DNA of 64,000 nt from Theobroma cacao (GCF_000208745.1 NC_030854.1:33977817-34041816), one strand, 5' to 3'. Counted from the first letter of the stretch, positions 1 to 17,040 are shown. Program-made: numbers and translations. Notes: generated by a model from the sequence alone, not told the origin.

Positions 1-176
1 TCATAAAATTTAATTAAGAAAATATTGACCAAAATTTATAATTATCAATTTTCTTATTTTCTCTTAAAAATCAAAGAAAATATGAAACGAAAAGGAAATG
101 AATATGGTGCTGCATGTGTGATAAATATCCAAAAATCCAAATTATATAACGGAATAAAAAGCACAAGTATCATGAC

Positions 177-905
177 GATGGCTAGAATTTAAATTGAATT
201 ATAATATGAATCAAAATAATTTATTTGTAATATATACAAATATAAATTATTTTTTAGTTTTTTTCATTAAATTTTTGCATAAACTTATCTTTCAAATTAA
301 ACAGGTTGGAACAAAGGATAAATACGCATTAATTAAATATACAATCAGGATTCATAAATATCTTAATACTTTTTTCGTAACCTTACGCATGCATGCTCAC
401 ACGTCACACACACACGCACAACTATTATGATGCTGACTAGAATTTAAATTGAAGTATAATATAAATTAAAATAATTTATTTATAATATGTACAAATATAA
501 ATTATTTATAATTTTTTCCTTTAACTTTTTTCATAAACTTGTCTTTCAAATTAAATATGTTGAAATAGAGAATGAATATTCATGAATTAAATATACAGTC
601 AAGATTCATGAATATCTTAATACTTCCTTCGTAACGTTACGCATTCATGTGTAACTATTATGATGTTGGCTATAATTTAAATTGAAGTATAATATGAATA
701 AAAATAATTTATTTATGATATATACAAATATAAGTTATTTATAATTTTTTTTCTTTAACTTTTTGTATAAACATATGTTTCAAATTAAGCATGTTTAAAT
801 AGAAGATAAATATGCATTAATTAAATATATAATCAAAATTCATAAATATCTTAATGCTTTTTTTTTGTAACTTTGCACGCGCACGAGTGATGCACGCACA
901 CATGC
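177..905 (+). repeat. Three tandem copies of a 235-250 bp AT-rich unit
   Basis: Three imperfect units begin near 177, 429 and 662, each opening with a variant of GATG..GGCTAGAATTTAAATTG. Each then runs through a shared order of blocks: TATAATATGAAT, AATAATTTATTT, ATATACAAATATAA and CTTAATACTTTTTTCGTAAC. The same unit occurs once in reverse at 3245-3391 and once in reverse at 16375-16522, in both cases just downstream of F-box gene tails. It is therefore probably 3'-flanking DNA of an F-box family that was amplified here. No coding potential is seen. Confidence 0.75.
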
Positions 906-999
906 ATGCATGATTTAAATGGATCAAAGGCTAAATTGATAGTTCCACATAGACATAACCTAACTATAGGATCAAAAGCCAAATTAACACTAGCATGTT

Positions 1000-1510
1000 G
1001 ATCATTATCTATAAATAATTTAGCCCATTTGGAAGGATAAAGACCAAACTGTTGGCAACATAGTCGTAACTATTATAAATAACTTGACAACTAAGAATAA
1101 AATTCATCTTGAACTTCTTAGTGATAGGGTTATATACGAAAAAACGCCAACCATTATCACTTATAGAAAAGTAAAGAAACAAATCAATGCAAGATTAAAT
1201 TATTCTGATGTGTCAGGCATCAATAAAATCAAAGGAAAGAAGTCGGTTGATCTCAAGGTTTAAATGAAGGAACATGAATTTTGAAAGTAATTTTTTGTAA
1301 AGAATGCCAAGGAAGAGAACATGAGGCTTGAGAGAGATTGTTTTGGAGGAAGTAAATGTGAGAGAGGTTGAAATGGATGCTAGAAATAAGAGAAAGCCAT
1401 GATTTTGAGACAAGTTTTAATTTTAGGAGAGGTGAGAGAGGTTGAAATGGATGCTAGAAATAAGAGAAAGCCATGATTTTGAGACAAGTTTTAATTTTAG
1501 GAGAGTTTTG
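1000..1510 (-). pseudogene. F-box protein relic A (At5g07610-like family)
   Basis: Read on the minus strand, 1510 to 1000 gives fragments of a plant F-box protein with an F-box-associated region. Near 1490 there is a VSKSWLSLISSIHF stretch, the usual end of the F-box. It is followed by SLDFID-like residues (LLSFDFIDA, near 1215) and then SISDNGWRFFVYNPITKKFK near 1160-1100. The reading frame is broken by a TGA after FIDA, by frame changes, and by a perfect 72-base tandem duplication (unit 74 bases, 1360-1433 and 1434-1507) that is not a multiple of three. No intact start or C-terminus remains. The family assignment rests on the order of these motifs. Function is lost. Confidence 0.7.
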
Positions 1511-1920
1511 GTAGGTAGTCTACAGAGGATTTCTTGCAAAAGGTTCATTGTTGGCAACCGTCTCTGCTAATGTAATCTTCACCCGACTGATGTAATCTTC
1601 ACCCTTAGTCAAGGAAAGGATCTAGTAGTTACCATAACTAACAATGGTCGGTTTACACTTAGCAAACTCAAATCTTAACAACTATTTATATTGATTATCG
1701 AAGAAATCAAATAATGTTATTTGATGTAGCTTATGGAAAATTGAAATTTCTAATAAAAAAATAAATATAATTACAAATTTTTTAAAATTGAAATAAACAT
1801 TCCATTTTTTTTTTTTGCACATAAAGAAATGAATATGATTTTTTGGTATGTATGTAAATTTAGGAAGAAATCATTATGATATTTATAAATATTGACATTT
1901 CATTATAATATGCATGAATC
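1511..1920. other. Intergenic, AT-rich
   Basis: No gene is seen. It contains a small direct duplication of about 17-20 bases around TGTAATCTTCACCC (1570-1604). Confidence 0.6.
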
Positions 1921-1934
1921 TTGACACTATATTT

Positions 1935-3235
1935 AATTAGGGGTTCGTTTCAAGAATACCCTTCATACATAAGTGTTTCTGAAAATAGTCATTTTATAAT
2001 TTTAATTGTTTTTAGTCAAGAGAAATTAATTTTGGATAAAATTACCCTTAATAAAATCAACACATATGTTTGGGTTTGCGCCTCAAACCGACTCATATCC
2101 TTTGAGCTTTATTCGCTAAACCATTCATCTACTGAGTATTCCTCGTCAGGAAAAAAAACCTTTGAGCATTTTGAAGTGATTTTGATACACACAAAAAGAC
2201 CTTTGAGCGTTTTGAAGATTTTGGAGTGATTTTTGATACACGATGAAAAACTTTTAGCATTTTGAGCAGTCCTCACTAAGTAAATATATTCGTTGATTAT
2301 GTTGTTAAATAGAATATAGTGTGTTGTTTGAAGTTGTTGATTTTGTTAAATAAAATTTGGTAGTTTTGTGGTTTTTGGATCGAATGTTTATGGGGCATAC
2401 TTGACTAGTTAGGCATTGGGTTTAGGGGTTTTAGGCATTGTGTGATTTAAGCATTATGTGACTAGTTGTTAGGGCATTGCGTGACTGATTTTCAGGCATT
2501 GTGTGACTGATTGATAGGCATTGTGTTAGTTAGACATTGTGTGACTGATTTTTAGTTATTATGTGACTGGTTTGTACAGCATTGCCTGACTGGTTGATAG
2601 GGCATTGCGTGATTGGTTTTTAGTCGTTGCGTGAGTGGTTTTTAGAGCATTGCGTGACTAGTTTTTAATTATTGCATAACTGGTTGCTAGGGCATTACAT
2701 GACTATTTTAAGTCACGTAATGCGTAAAAGCCAATCTCACAATACCTAAGTCACGTAATGCCTAAAAATCAGTCTCGCAATGCCTAAAATCAGTCTCGCA
2801 ATGCTTAAAAACCAATAACGCAATGTTTAATAATTAATTAATTTGTCTGCTCGCAGCCAAGTTTAAATTACCAAAGCCATACAGTGTTTTAATTTACAGA
2901 TATGTCTAATCAATTTCAACCCCTCAACTTTAAGGTTCTATGAATATAAATCAATAAATCCAAGAACTCAAAACGCATACCTAGATGTCATCTCTACTCT
3001 TTAGGATGGTGAGATAGACAGTATTTGGCAAGAGAGAGAAATGAGAATTTAATTTTAAGATTTTTGTCTTGATAGCAGGATAGAGAAAACCGAAGTCATT
3101 TAATTTGTCTAAAATTGTTTAAAGGGTATTGTTGTCAAGTCATGTCAAAAATTAGGTAAAAACAGTTAAAATTATAATGAGGAGTATTTTTGAATTAAGC
3201 TTATAAGGAGGATTGTTTCCCATAATTTTCTCTTT
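1935..3235. mobile_element. Non-autonomous Mutator-like/foldback element, copy 1
   Basis: The left end (about 1975-2060) and the reverse complement of the right end (about 3235-3130) share a long imperfect inverted repeat built around TATAATTTTAATTGTTTTTA and a further ACCCTTAA block. That is the long-terminal-repeat layout of Mutator-like elements. The interior holds an array of roughly 22-base units (GCATTGCGTGACTGGTTTTT variants, 2396-2705) followed by the same units inverted (AGTCACGTAATGCCTAAAAA variants, 2720-2835), so the centre can fold back. A second copy in the same orientation lies at 22380-23998. No transposase is encoded. The exact ends and the target duplication could not be fixed by eye. 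Confidence 0.55.
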
Positions 3236-3244
3236 AACTAGTGT

Positions 3245-3391
3245 ATATTTATCCTCTATTTCAACATGGTTATTTCAAAAGACAATTTTATGTAAAAAAG
3301 TTAATTTTAAAAACTATAAACAATTATGTTTGTATATATCATAATCTATTTTGATTCATATTTTATTTTCATTTAAATTCTAGCCAACATC
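3245..3391 (-). repeat. Inverted single copy of the 177-905 tandem unit
   Basis: The reverse complement aligns block by block with the tandem units at 177-905 (GTTGGCTAGAATTTAAATG at its head). It directly follows F-box relic B when both are read on the minus strand. Confidence 0.7.
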
Positions 3392-3399
3392 AATACTGC

Positions 3400-4200
3400 T
3401 TTTCTGTTCTATACAAAAGCCTTGATTTTGAATGTTTCATCATTGAAATTATATGGGAATTGCTTTACCACATATAGGCAATAAATTGTAATAAAGAAAA
3501 CCCCAATTAGACCACAAAGGAATAATAAAGTGTGTACAAGAGTAACAAGGCTAAGAGTTTAAGTGATAACGAAATTAAGCATTTATGGATATAACTTTTT
3601 ATTTAATGCTTTAAAATACCCATTAAAAATTTTCAATTTATTGAGTTCAACTTTTTTTAGTTGTTATTTTATTTACATATCAAGTAAGGGTCTCTAATGA
3701 ATATGTGTCAATATAAAAGCTTTAAGAATATCAAAAGTTAGATGGGTTATCTGGCCTGTATGGATTAATTAGTTGCTTTTAACAAATTGAAATGATATTG
3801 TAATGTGATGATTTAAGAGGAATAGATTCAAAAGAAGGTCCGTAGCAACATGCTTATAACCCTTAACGTGAAGGTGCTACGAAAGGATCATGACCGAGAC
3901 TGACACCAAAATGCCAACAATCTTTTGGAGAAGAGAGCATCTTGAACTTCTTTGTAATAGAGTTACCATATTTAGAAATGTAAACAAGTAAGCAAAAGCA
4001 AGATTGTATTATTTTGAAGAAAAAGACATCGAGAAAATATAAGTATAGACGTCGACACACAGGGGAAGACATGAATTCTCTATCGGTGTTGGGCCATAGA
4101 GAAATGCTTTTACAAATTGATGACTTAGTTAGCTTTATTCTAACCAACAATTTTTTATTTTTACATCAATTATTAAAATTCCAAAATCTTGATCACAATT
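3400..4200 (-). pseudogene. F-box protein relic B (At5g07610-like family)
   Basis: On the minus strand a 95-codon open stretch (4150-3863) ends in ITKKFKML, SPKDCWHFGVSLGHDPF and VAPSR. This matches the F-box-associated pattern of a variable 'NPxTKK' motif followed by 'HFGVSLAFDP'. Lower down, 3560-3480 reads YYSFVV, then a stop, and 3480-3430 reads GKAIPI, stop, FQ. That matches the family's 'YYAFVVLLL...IPGKAISYN' C-terminus. Stops and frame changes interrupt it throughout and the middle of the protein is missing. It shares the TKKFKM segment with relic A, so the two are separate copies rather than halves of one gene. Confidence 0.65.
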
Positions 4201-4229
4201 TGAGCCCAATGTTAAGATATTGGACCTGA

Positions 4230-5569
4230 AGAACACATCCATGTAAGTAAAAATTTTAGAGATCATCCAGTCAAATAGTATGAATATCAAGACCTCGTTC
4301 CTGAAAACCTATACAGACAATACAAACATGAAACATGTAAGTCACATTCGTGGCACGCTTGTAAAAATATTTGTATATGGTTATATATTAAGGAAGGAAA
4401 ACCAAAAACATAAACATAAACGCAAAAGCTTCGACATTGCAGGATGTGCAGAACAAATTAACCCATTAAAAGTATCCTAATCTAACATATTGACACTTGC
4501 TTAAACATCAAGAATTGAGTTTTAGGTTGACTTAAAGTTTAAAAATCTTATTTGACTCAGATTCTTATATATATACAACATCAAGTAGTTATATAGTTTT
4601 AAATTTCTTATTTTAAAGAGATAATATTTTGTAACTTTATCTTTAATTCTAAATGAAATTAGAATGGTGTAAGTAAGTGTTTTTGAGAGGTTATTTGAAG
4701 ATGATATATAAAAGATCTTAAATTGGTTTGAGAAATCATATAAGTCAATTTATTGATCTTGGATTTTTCAACAATAGTAGAATCATTTTCACTCTGTGGA
4801 TATAGACAAGAGATCGAATAACGTAAATTTTTATGTTTTTTTGTTTACTTAATCTCTTTATATTTTATATTTATTTTTTCTTTAACAATTTTCATAGCAT
4901 CAAGCATAATAAGAATAGTTTTGACATATACTTTTGCCGGTAATACAAGTTCATTCACAAAAACACCGGTCAAAGGAGTTGGGCGACACTGTTATTTTCA
5001 CACGCAATTTTTCTTCTTTCACATAAAATCTACCATAGTTGAGAATGAGTTATGCTTCCACCAATCTACACCTGTACAATAATTTTATTCATGTAAAAAA
5101 AAAAAAAGTTAAAATATACACAGAAACGGACACACTTAGAAAGTAAATCAAATTATTCGTGTGGTTGCTCACATGCCCATGAACGTAAGTCATACGACAT
5201 GAATTTTTTGAGTATATAACCAAAGAATTGTTAAGCACATGTGATGTCCAAGAATTATTTGTTATCCATACTTTATATATATTTGAGTCAAGTACTCAAC
5301 ATTAAAGTCAAAAACCGTGCTCGCATAAAGTCAACAATGGGCCAGTGGAGCATAAATTAGTGTCTGACTCAAAACCCATTTTTTATTCCTATTTTGCCTG
5401 TTTTTGGTCAATCGAATGGCATGTAAGTCATCCGGCTGGCCCACGGCCATGTTTTAACCTTGCTCTGAAATTTAAAGCTTTTAAAAAAAATTATTAACTT
5501 TTTTTTAAAATTAGAAAAAGGATCATTAAGTTTACTATAAAAGACCATTCTTTTTGGTTATGTCTCACA
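4230..5569. other. Intergenic upstream of the ABC transporter gene
   Basis: AT-rich DNA with poly-A and TA runs. No coding stretch, RNA gene or repeat structure that I can support. Confidence 0.6.
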
Positions 5570-5781
5570 TTTCCCTCTGTACATGTCAGTCTCACTCTCA
5601 CTGAATCCCTTTCAAGTTCTGTCTCAAAGATCACAACTTTCCCGGAAACTCTTCAACGTCTCACTCTCACTGAATCTATTTCATTTTCTCTCTGCACGCA
5701 TGTCCTGTCCCCAAGCAATCTTCCTTTGACACTCTTACTTTGTCACTCTCTCTTTACTCTAACACTCCTTTAAGTCTCGTG

Positions 5782-5788
5782 TATATAA
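5782..5788 (+). promoter_or_regulatory. Putative TATA box of the ABCC3-like gene
   Basis: TATATAA lies about 85 bases before the ATG at 5873. A start of transcription about 30 bases downstream would lie beyond the in-frame ATG at 5801, which favours 5873 as the true start codon. A CT-rich leader-like tract precedes it from 5570, and it contains a repeated TCTCACTCTCACTGAATC block. Confidence 0.5.
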
Positions 5789-5872
5789 ACTTTCAAACAC
5801 TTGACCAAACAAAATCTTCTGCAACACTCAAAACCCAAGTGCTTAATTTGTTCAGTAAAAGCTCCAAAAAGA

Positions 5873-11512
<5,640 letters not shown>

Positions 11513-13035
11513 GATAATGAAAACTAAGTGTTACAATTTTTTGTTACATTTTTTTGTCAAAATATATACATGTGTGTTGACTTATGGGGATGTTTTGTAC
11601 AAGACAAGCCTAGTTGTTTTTTGGCTTCAATAAACAGTAGTAATATGTTTTCTTTTTGTCTTCTTTCAGTGGTGAATTCTATTCTATGAGAATGTTAGCT
11701 TTAAGATTAGTGATTCAATTAGCAATTTTGCATCCTAGAAATCTTTGTTGGTGGACGCCAGCCTGCCAGGTGACCTCTAAAGCCAAAAAAGCTGAAAAAC
11801 ATTCACTTCAGAAGCATTTGTGAATAAATGTAAATGAAATCATTAATTTTCTTTTTCAGAAACACTTCTGAAAGGAAAATCATTGAAAGCAAACTTATTT
11901 GTAGTTTGGATGTGCAGCTAGTTAAACTCCAAGTCCAGATCCAGGTTCAAAGCCTGGCATTCCTTCATCTTTCAGTCTATTGTTAAGTTAATCAGTCTGT
12001 CATCAAATATATCAGACCTTTAGATTAATTTTCAATATTTCAGTCTGTTATCAACTAATAGCAACTTGTAAGAATCAAAGAGTTTTTTCAATTAGTTTAG
12101 AATAACCTGATAGGGATGTTGGTAGCTTTCAAAAGTCAAAATCTTGGAGCAAAAGTTTCCTTCCTAGATATGAATAAACAAAAACAATAATGAGTAACCT
12201 GCAGTCTTATAGCATCAGGTGCTATGCTTATATGTCGTCAAATTTGTCCTTAGATTAAGTGATGCAGACATTGCACTACTGGTAATGGAGTTCAACTGGA
12301 AAAATGTATAAAATCCAGGACAACCTGAATCGCCCGCCACTTACTGGCAGATCAATTGATATTCTGCATCGATTGATATCTCCACACATCTTCGCAATCA
12401 CATTTTGTCTAGCGATTCATAATGAAACATGGGCTGGTTATCATGGCTCCATGGAGTCATCTGCCTCCAGCTATTGCTGCTGCTGCTGTCTCAACTCATC
12501 TGTTCATTGTGCTTTGTATTCTGTACAGAGTCCAAATTTTGAATGTATATTTATTATCTTTGAGATGCTAATAATGAAGGATATAACTTTTAGAAAAATA
12601 ATATGAAGAAATACACTTGTAAGAGTATTCTCACACTTAAATATATAGTTATTAATAAATAGTAGTTGTATATAAGAAAAAGAGAATAAGTAATTAAATA
12701 AATAAAAAAATCAGATACAAAAGCTATCAATTTATTTTAAACATGAAAGAATTTATATAAAAAATTAAATATATGAATATATTTTCTTACATGCATTAAG
12801 CTTAGGAAATTAACATCTCTTCAACCAAATAAACTTAGAAAATCAGTACTGTTTAACGGTCAAGACTATCAAACTTTGTTACCATGCTACTTCAGGGATT
12901 CCAGTTAGAATTAGGAATCAACTCCTATTAATATTAACAGGCGGTCTTAGATAAATTATTCCCAGACTTTGACTTTCATTGTTTTTTCTCAACAAATCTC
13001 CCATTCTTGGGTTCTTGAAGAGGTGTAGAAAATCA
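11513..13035. other. Intergenic downstream of the ABC transporter
   Basis: The 3' flank of the transporter, probably including its 3' untranslated region up to about 11650 (AATAAA-like signal near 11630). Nothing else recognisable apart from a short GCT repeat at 12473-12488. Confidence 0.55.
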
Positions 13036-13895
13036 ATGTTATTAACGTTAAAAGATTTAAACAATGTTGATGATTGTGGTTCATGGCAGAAACTGAAGAA
13101 GGAGATTGAAGCAGTGACTGATAGTGAACGCTAGCAACTAAGCAAACTAACTGAGATGGTCTTGGAAGGGTATATAAATCTCTTAGCCAATGAATCTGTA
13201 GGGATGAAGACGATGATCATTGAGAAAAAAAGGTATCAAACGTTGCTTTGGAACTGGAACAGGATGCCAAAGTTCTTCTGTTGAAGAAGAAGAAGAGAAG
13301 CACTTGATTAGGAAGCAAAAGCAGCAGAAGATAGGCAATGGCAAGAAGCAGAAGACGAGCATTGAAAAGAAGCAAAAGCAGAAGACAGGCATTGAGAAGA
13401 AGCAAAAGCAAAAGACAAGGAAGAAGAAAACGCAAAAGACAGGAAGTGAGAAGAAGCAGAACCAGTGAAAGAGTTTGGATCCACCTGTAGAGCTTACTAC
13501 ATTAGGTTTAGAATCACCTCTCTATATGCCAGAAGTGTTCAAGAATCGCATTGAAAACTTGGGTGGGACTGACATAAAACTGGTCATGTAGAAGTCTATA
13601 AAGCCTACTGATTTGAATCTCAGGCACAATCGATTGTCAATAACATTGAAACAAGCTAGGAGTAAGTTTCTGAGTGAAGCTAAAGTGCATTTGATCGAGT
13701 GGCTCATCAAAGGGAGCTTTGCATATGGCTCATCGAAGAGTGCATTTGGTGGAATCAGGCAGTCAAGAACACTGCTGATACTCTGAAACCAGAGGCGGTT
13801 GTACAAATTTGGTGTTTCGTGTCAAATTTGAATCACAATTTGATTTTGCCATGACCAAAGTTAAAGATGGGAAGATGGTCATTGAAATCAATTAG
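13036..13895 (+). pseudogene. Dead B3-domain gene (DUF313/At2g31720-like group)
   Basis: The 3' part reads as a plant B3 DNA-binding domain of the DUF313 group. MPEVFKNRIENLGGTDIKLV starts at 13526, then comes a TAG stop, then PTDLNLRHNRLSI. In a second frame WNQAVKNTADTLKPEAVVQIW follows near 13755-13815. In a third frame FRVKFESQFDFAMTKVKDGK runs to a natural-looking TAG at 13893. At least one nonsense change and two frameshifts separate these pieces. The 5' part from the ATG at 13036 (MLLTLKDLNN...) carries a TAG near 13130 and then a long lysine/glutamine-rich tract of imperfect repeats (13290-13468). Living members are putative plant transcription factors; this copy cannot make a whole protein. 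Confidence 0.7.
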
Positions 13896-15094
13896 ACAAT
13901 GAGTTTAAGGTTACATCAAATACAAGATTCTAACAATCAGAGAACAAACAAGGGCCTTTTTCTCATTTCCTTTAAACTTAATTTTTCAAATTTCAACAAT
14001 CACTAAGTAGCTTTAGATTATTTTGTGTTTGTTATTCTTTTTTCTAATGGATTCTGCTTTCTGCAAACAATTTATTTTATCTATGATTTTTTACTTTAAA
14101 TTGTTTAATTTTTTTTTCTCAATCAATAGTGCTATTTCATTAGTGAAAAAAAGCATTACATGCTTCTCATCTCATTTTTAGAGATGGATGGTCAACCTAA
14201 TTAAAGTTCATATCAAGACATGAACGCCATTACAAAATATAAGTAACAACCATCACAATAGTCAACTCAATGCCCTGGAAACATACCAATAATCACATCA
14301 ACAAAGTTCAACCACCAAACTTTTTTTGTGTTGTGGAATGTTTTGGTGGAATCTTTTAGGTGGAATTTTTTGTGTTGGGAGCTCCTTTATAAATTTTTCA
14401 TAGAATAACATCATTTATTTTGATAGATAATATAAAAGTTTTATTAAGTGAAGAAAGATACAAAAGCAGAGTTCCAGAAAAGCAAAAAGAAACAAGAAAA
14501 CTAGGAAATTAAGAAAGCTAACACAACATGATAATATAGCATCTGAACAACAATTGTTTATTTTGACACAAATTAAATCTAACTCATTCTAATGCTTCCT
14601 CGAACACCAAAAGAAGGCATATCCAGCAGCATGTGTGTCTTCAATTTAATACCTGTTATAGTCATTTAAAATAAAAAAGAAAATGTATGATATATCTAAA
14701 AACAATAGAATATACTTTCAACAATTTAAGATATTGAGGTTTTCTAATTTTAAACAATATAAACTCATATATTCACACACATTTACACATGACCCAAAAG
14801 ACACCTGCATATTGGCTTAAACAGAATCCATTTAGTAAATGAGAATTTTTGCCTGAACCCTTCACCCAATAAAAATAAAATAATTAATCTAATAGTATGT
14901 ATAAGGTTATAAATTCTTAGTTTAAATCTTTTTGCTGCAAGTACTTTGGAATAGGAATCATTACCTGAACAAATTAAAGCAGTAGTTTATAGCGATATCA
15001 ATTAACTAAGACTTTAATTTTATTTTGTAGAAAGAGTATGGATAACTTAATTATCAAGATAAGACTCGAGGAGAAGCAACACTCTCAAGTACTC
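13896..15094. other. Intergenic
   Basis: AT-rich sequence between two pseudogenes. No supported feature. Confidence 0.6.
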
Positions 15095-15480
15095 TCAGAT
15101 GAAAGAGAGGGTCTCAAAGTATTGGAAGGCATGAAACCTGGCACCATTGTATCGGTATTTGTCTATGTTTGAACACAGCGGCCTCTTCACTGTCCCACGC
15201 TCCAAATAATAGGAAATTGCTTTACCACCTGGAAGTACTACTACAATTGAATCCCCTTTTTCCTCGTCAGATTCAACTGCGCAAGACAGAAGATAAGTAC
15301 GAAAGCTATTTCGTTGGAACCTGGGGACGACAGCATACCTTTCAGCATCAAGATTTACGTTGTACTTCAAGGACCAATTTGAATAATCAGCCTCCATCAC
15401 GAAAATACTAGGTCTTAATTTAGATATCCCAGTTGCAACTACAAGGTGTAAATGTCCTCCAAATTCTCCGGAATTTAACT
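15095..15480 (-). pseudogene. F-box protein C-terminal fragment (relic C)
   Basis: A 134-codon open stretch reads as the last third of the same F-box family. GEFGGHLHLVVATGISKLRP opens the conserved part, then FVMEADYSNWSLKYNVNLDA, a less conserved stretch, VVVLPGGKAISYYLERGTVK, and finally HAFQYFETLSFI before the stop. This C-terminal half is intact, but no F-box or N-terminal part precedes it. Instead the N-terminal scrap of a CACTA transposase sits directly upstream in another frame, so it is an orphan exon-like fragment and probably not a working gene. Confidence 0.7.
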
Positions 15481-15499
15481 GGTTCATTATAATAAACAT

Positions 15500-15707
15500 T
15501 TTTTAAGGATATGCTCGTCAACTTATTGGAATTTAAAAACTTGTTGTTGCTACACCGAAAGTAAGGGTATTTAATCTTATTCTTCTCCATAAATGTAGAA
15601 TTAGAAAATGCAAAATCAGTTAATTCTTTAACTCCACTTATAAATTTACCTCTAATAAATCCATTAAAAGTTAGTCGACAGTACATCCAAGATCAATCTC
15701 CTGCCAT
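15500..15707 (-). pseudogene. CACTA (En/Spm) transposase-associated domain fragment
   Basis: Read from 15707 on the minus strand: MAGD, a TGA, then SWMYCRLTFNGFIRGKF, FISGVKELTDFAFSNSTFME, NKIKYPYFRCSNNKFL. This is the N-terminal transposase-associated domain of plant CACTA transposases, whose usual start is 'DRSWMY'; here the Arg codon has become TGA. Two of the conserved cysteines of the 'CPC..C' cluster are replaced (YPYFRC). Nothing of the catalytic transposase or the terminal CACTA repeats is seen nearby, so only a scrap was left or captured. Confidence 0.65.
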
Positions 15708-16140
15708 TTTGTAATCCTAAGTTTGATAGAAACAATAAGTAAATTATAATGTATATGGTTAATAATATGTATGAATGATATATTAATATATATATGTTCA
15801 AATTAATTATATATATAATAGCATATTATTCTTTTATATATATGAATATATTATTATTATTACTATTATATGTATACATCAAAATCATCAAAATATAACA
15901 ATCGAGAGTAATTCTCATTCATGTTCACAATAAAAAAATTAAAAAAAATATGTCATTATGAAATATATTTAAATATTTTAAAATATAAATTAAAATAATA
16001 TAATAACATATCAAGATAGTAAAAATGATTTCATATAATTACCTAGTGTTAAGTATTATTCCAATTCAATAACATATTAATAACTACAGGATGCATTCAT
16101 TTCTTAGTGAAACAATTTATATATGTATATATTATATTAT
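15708..16140. other. Intergenic, very AT-rich
   Basis: Strongly AT-rich with long ATATAT stretches. No gene seen. Confidence 0.6.
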
Positions 16141-16800
16141 ATTATATTGATTTTGAATGTTTCACCATTGAAATTATAAGAAATTACTTTACCACGTAAA
16201 GCCAATAATTTGGCTTAACCCAATTAGACCATAAAAGAATGATAAAGTATGACTAAGAGTTTAGTGATAACGAAATTATAAATATTTGCGTGCATAACTT
16301 TTTAGCCAATGCTTTAATTATATATATATATATATATGAATTTTATTTTTATTATATATTTAATTAATAGATATTTATCTTCTATTTCAACATGATAATA
16401 TTGAAAGACAAATTTATGCAAAAAATTAAAGCATGATTAAAAAAATTATAAACAATTTACGTTTGTATATATCATAAATTATTTTGATTCAAATAATATT
16501 TCAATTTAAATTCTAGCTAGCTATCTCTGCTTTGTATCTTGTATAGAGCCCTAATTTTGAATGTTTCATCATTGAATATTATAAGAAATTGGTTTATCAT
16601 ATATAGACAATAATTTGGCATAAATAGAACTGCAATTAGACCAGAAGAAAATAATAAGGCGTACGGGATTAAGAATTTCCATCCTAACGAAATAAAATAT
16701 TTGTATGCAAAATTTTTTAATGAATTCTTTAATTAATATTATCAATATACTCATTGAATTCTATCAATTTATTGATGTTATCTTTTTTTAATTTTTATTT
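16141..16800 (-). repeat. Two F-box 3'-end copies plus flanking repeat
   Basis: The minus strand at 16200-16148 reads RGKVISYNFNGETFKIN, the F-box family C-terminal motif, followed by an ATTAGACC-containing flank that matches 3480-3560. A second, more decayed copy lies at 16550-16700. The 177-905 repeat unit, inverted, lies at 16375-16522. This is a third occurrence of the F-box tail plus flank arrangement. Confidence 0.6.
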
Positions 16801-16835
16801 GATATTCCTTATTTTCAACGTCTGTTAGTTTGTAG

Positions 16836-17040
16836 TAGAGCTGTTCACAAGCCAGGCTACTCGGCTAGGTCCGCAGGCTCAGGCCCAATTTCAACCCAAC
16901 CCAGAAATGTTATATTAATAAATATAATATTTCTATTTAATTTTAATATAAAATATAATTTAAATTGACGAATTTGGATTTTCGAGATGTCAACCAGAAC
17001 TGACCTGGTTGATAAAATCTCCAGATCGTATCAAACATGA
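16836..17040. mobile_element. Possible hAT-type element end
   Basis: TAGAGCTGTTCACAAGCCAG followed by GGCTCAGGCCC and CCCAACCC resembles the common TAG(A/G)G(C/T)TGTTCA ends of non-autonomous plant hAT elements. No matching second end was found, so this is weak. Confidence 0.25.

Noticed and set aside
5801..5872. Upstream in-frame start for the ABC transporter (24 extra residues)
   Set aside because: It lies about 13-19 bases after the putative TATA box, probably before transcription starts, and the extra residues do not resemble the family's N-terminus.
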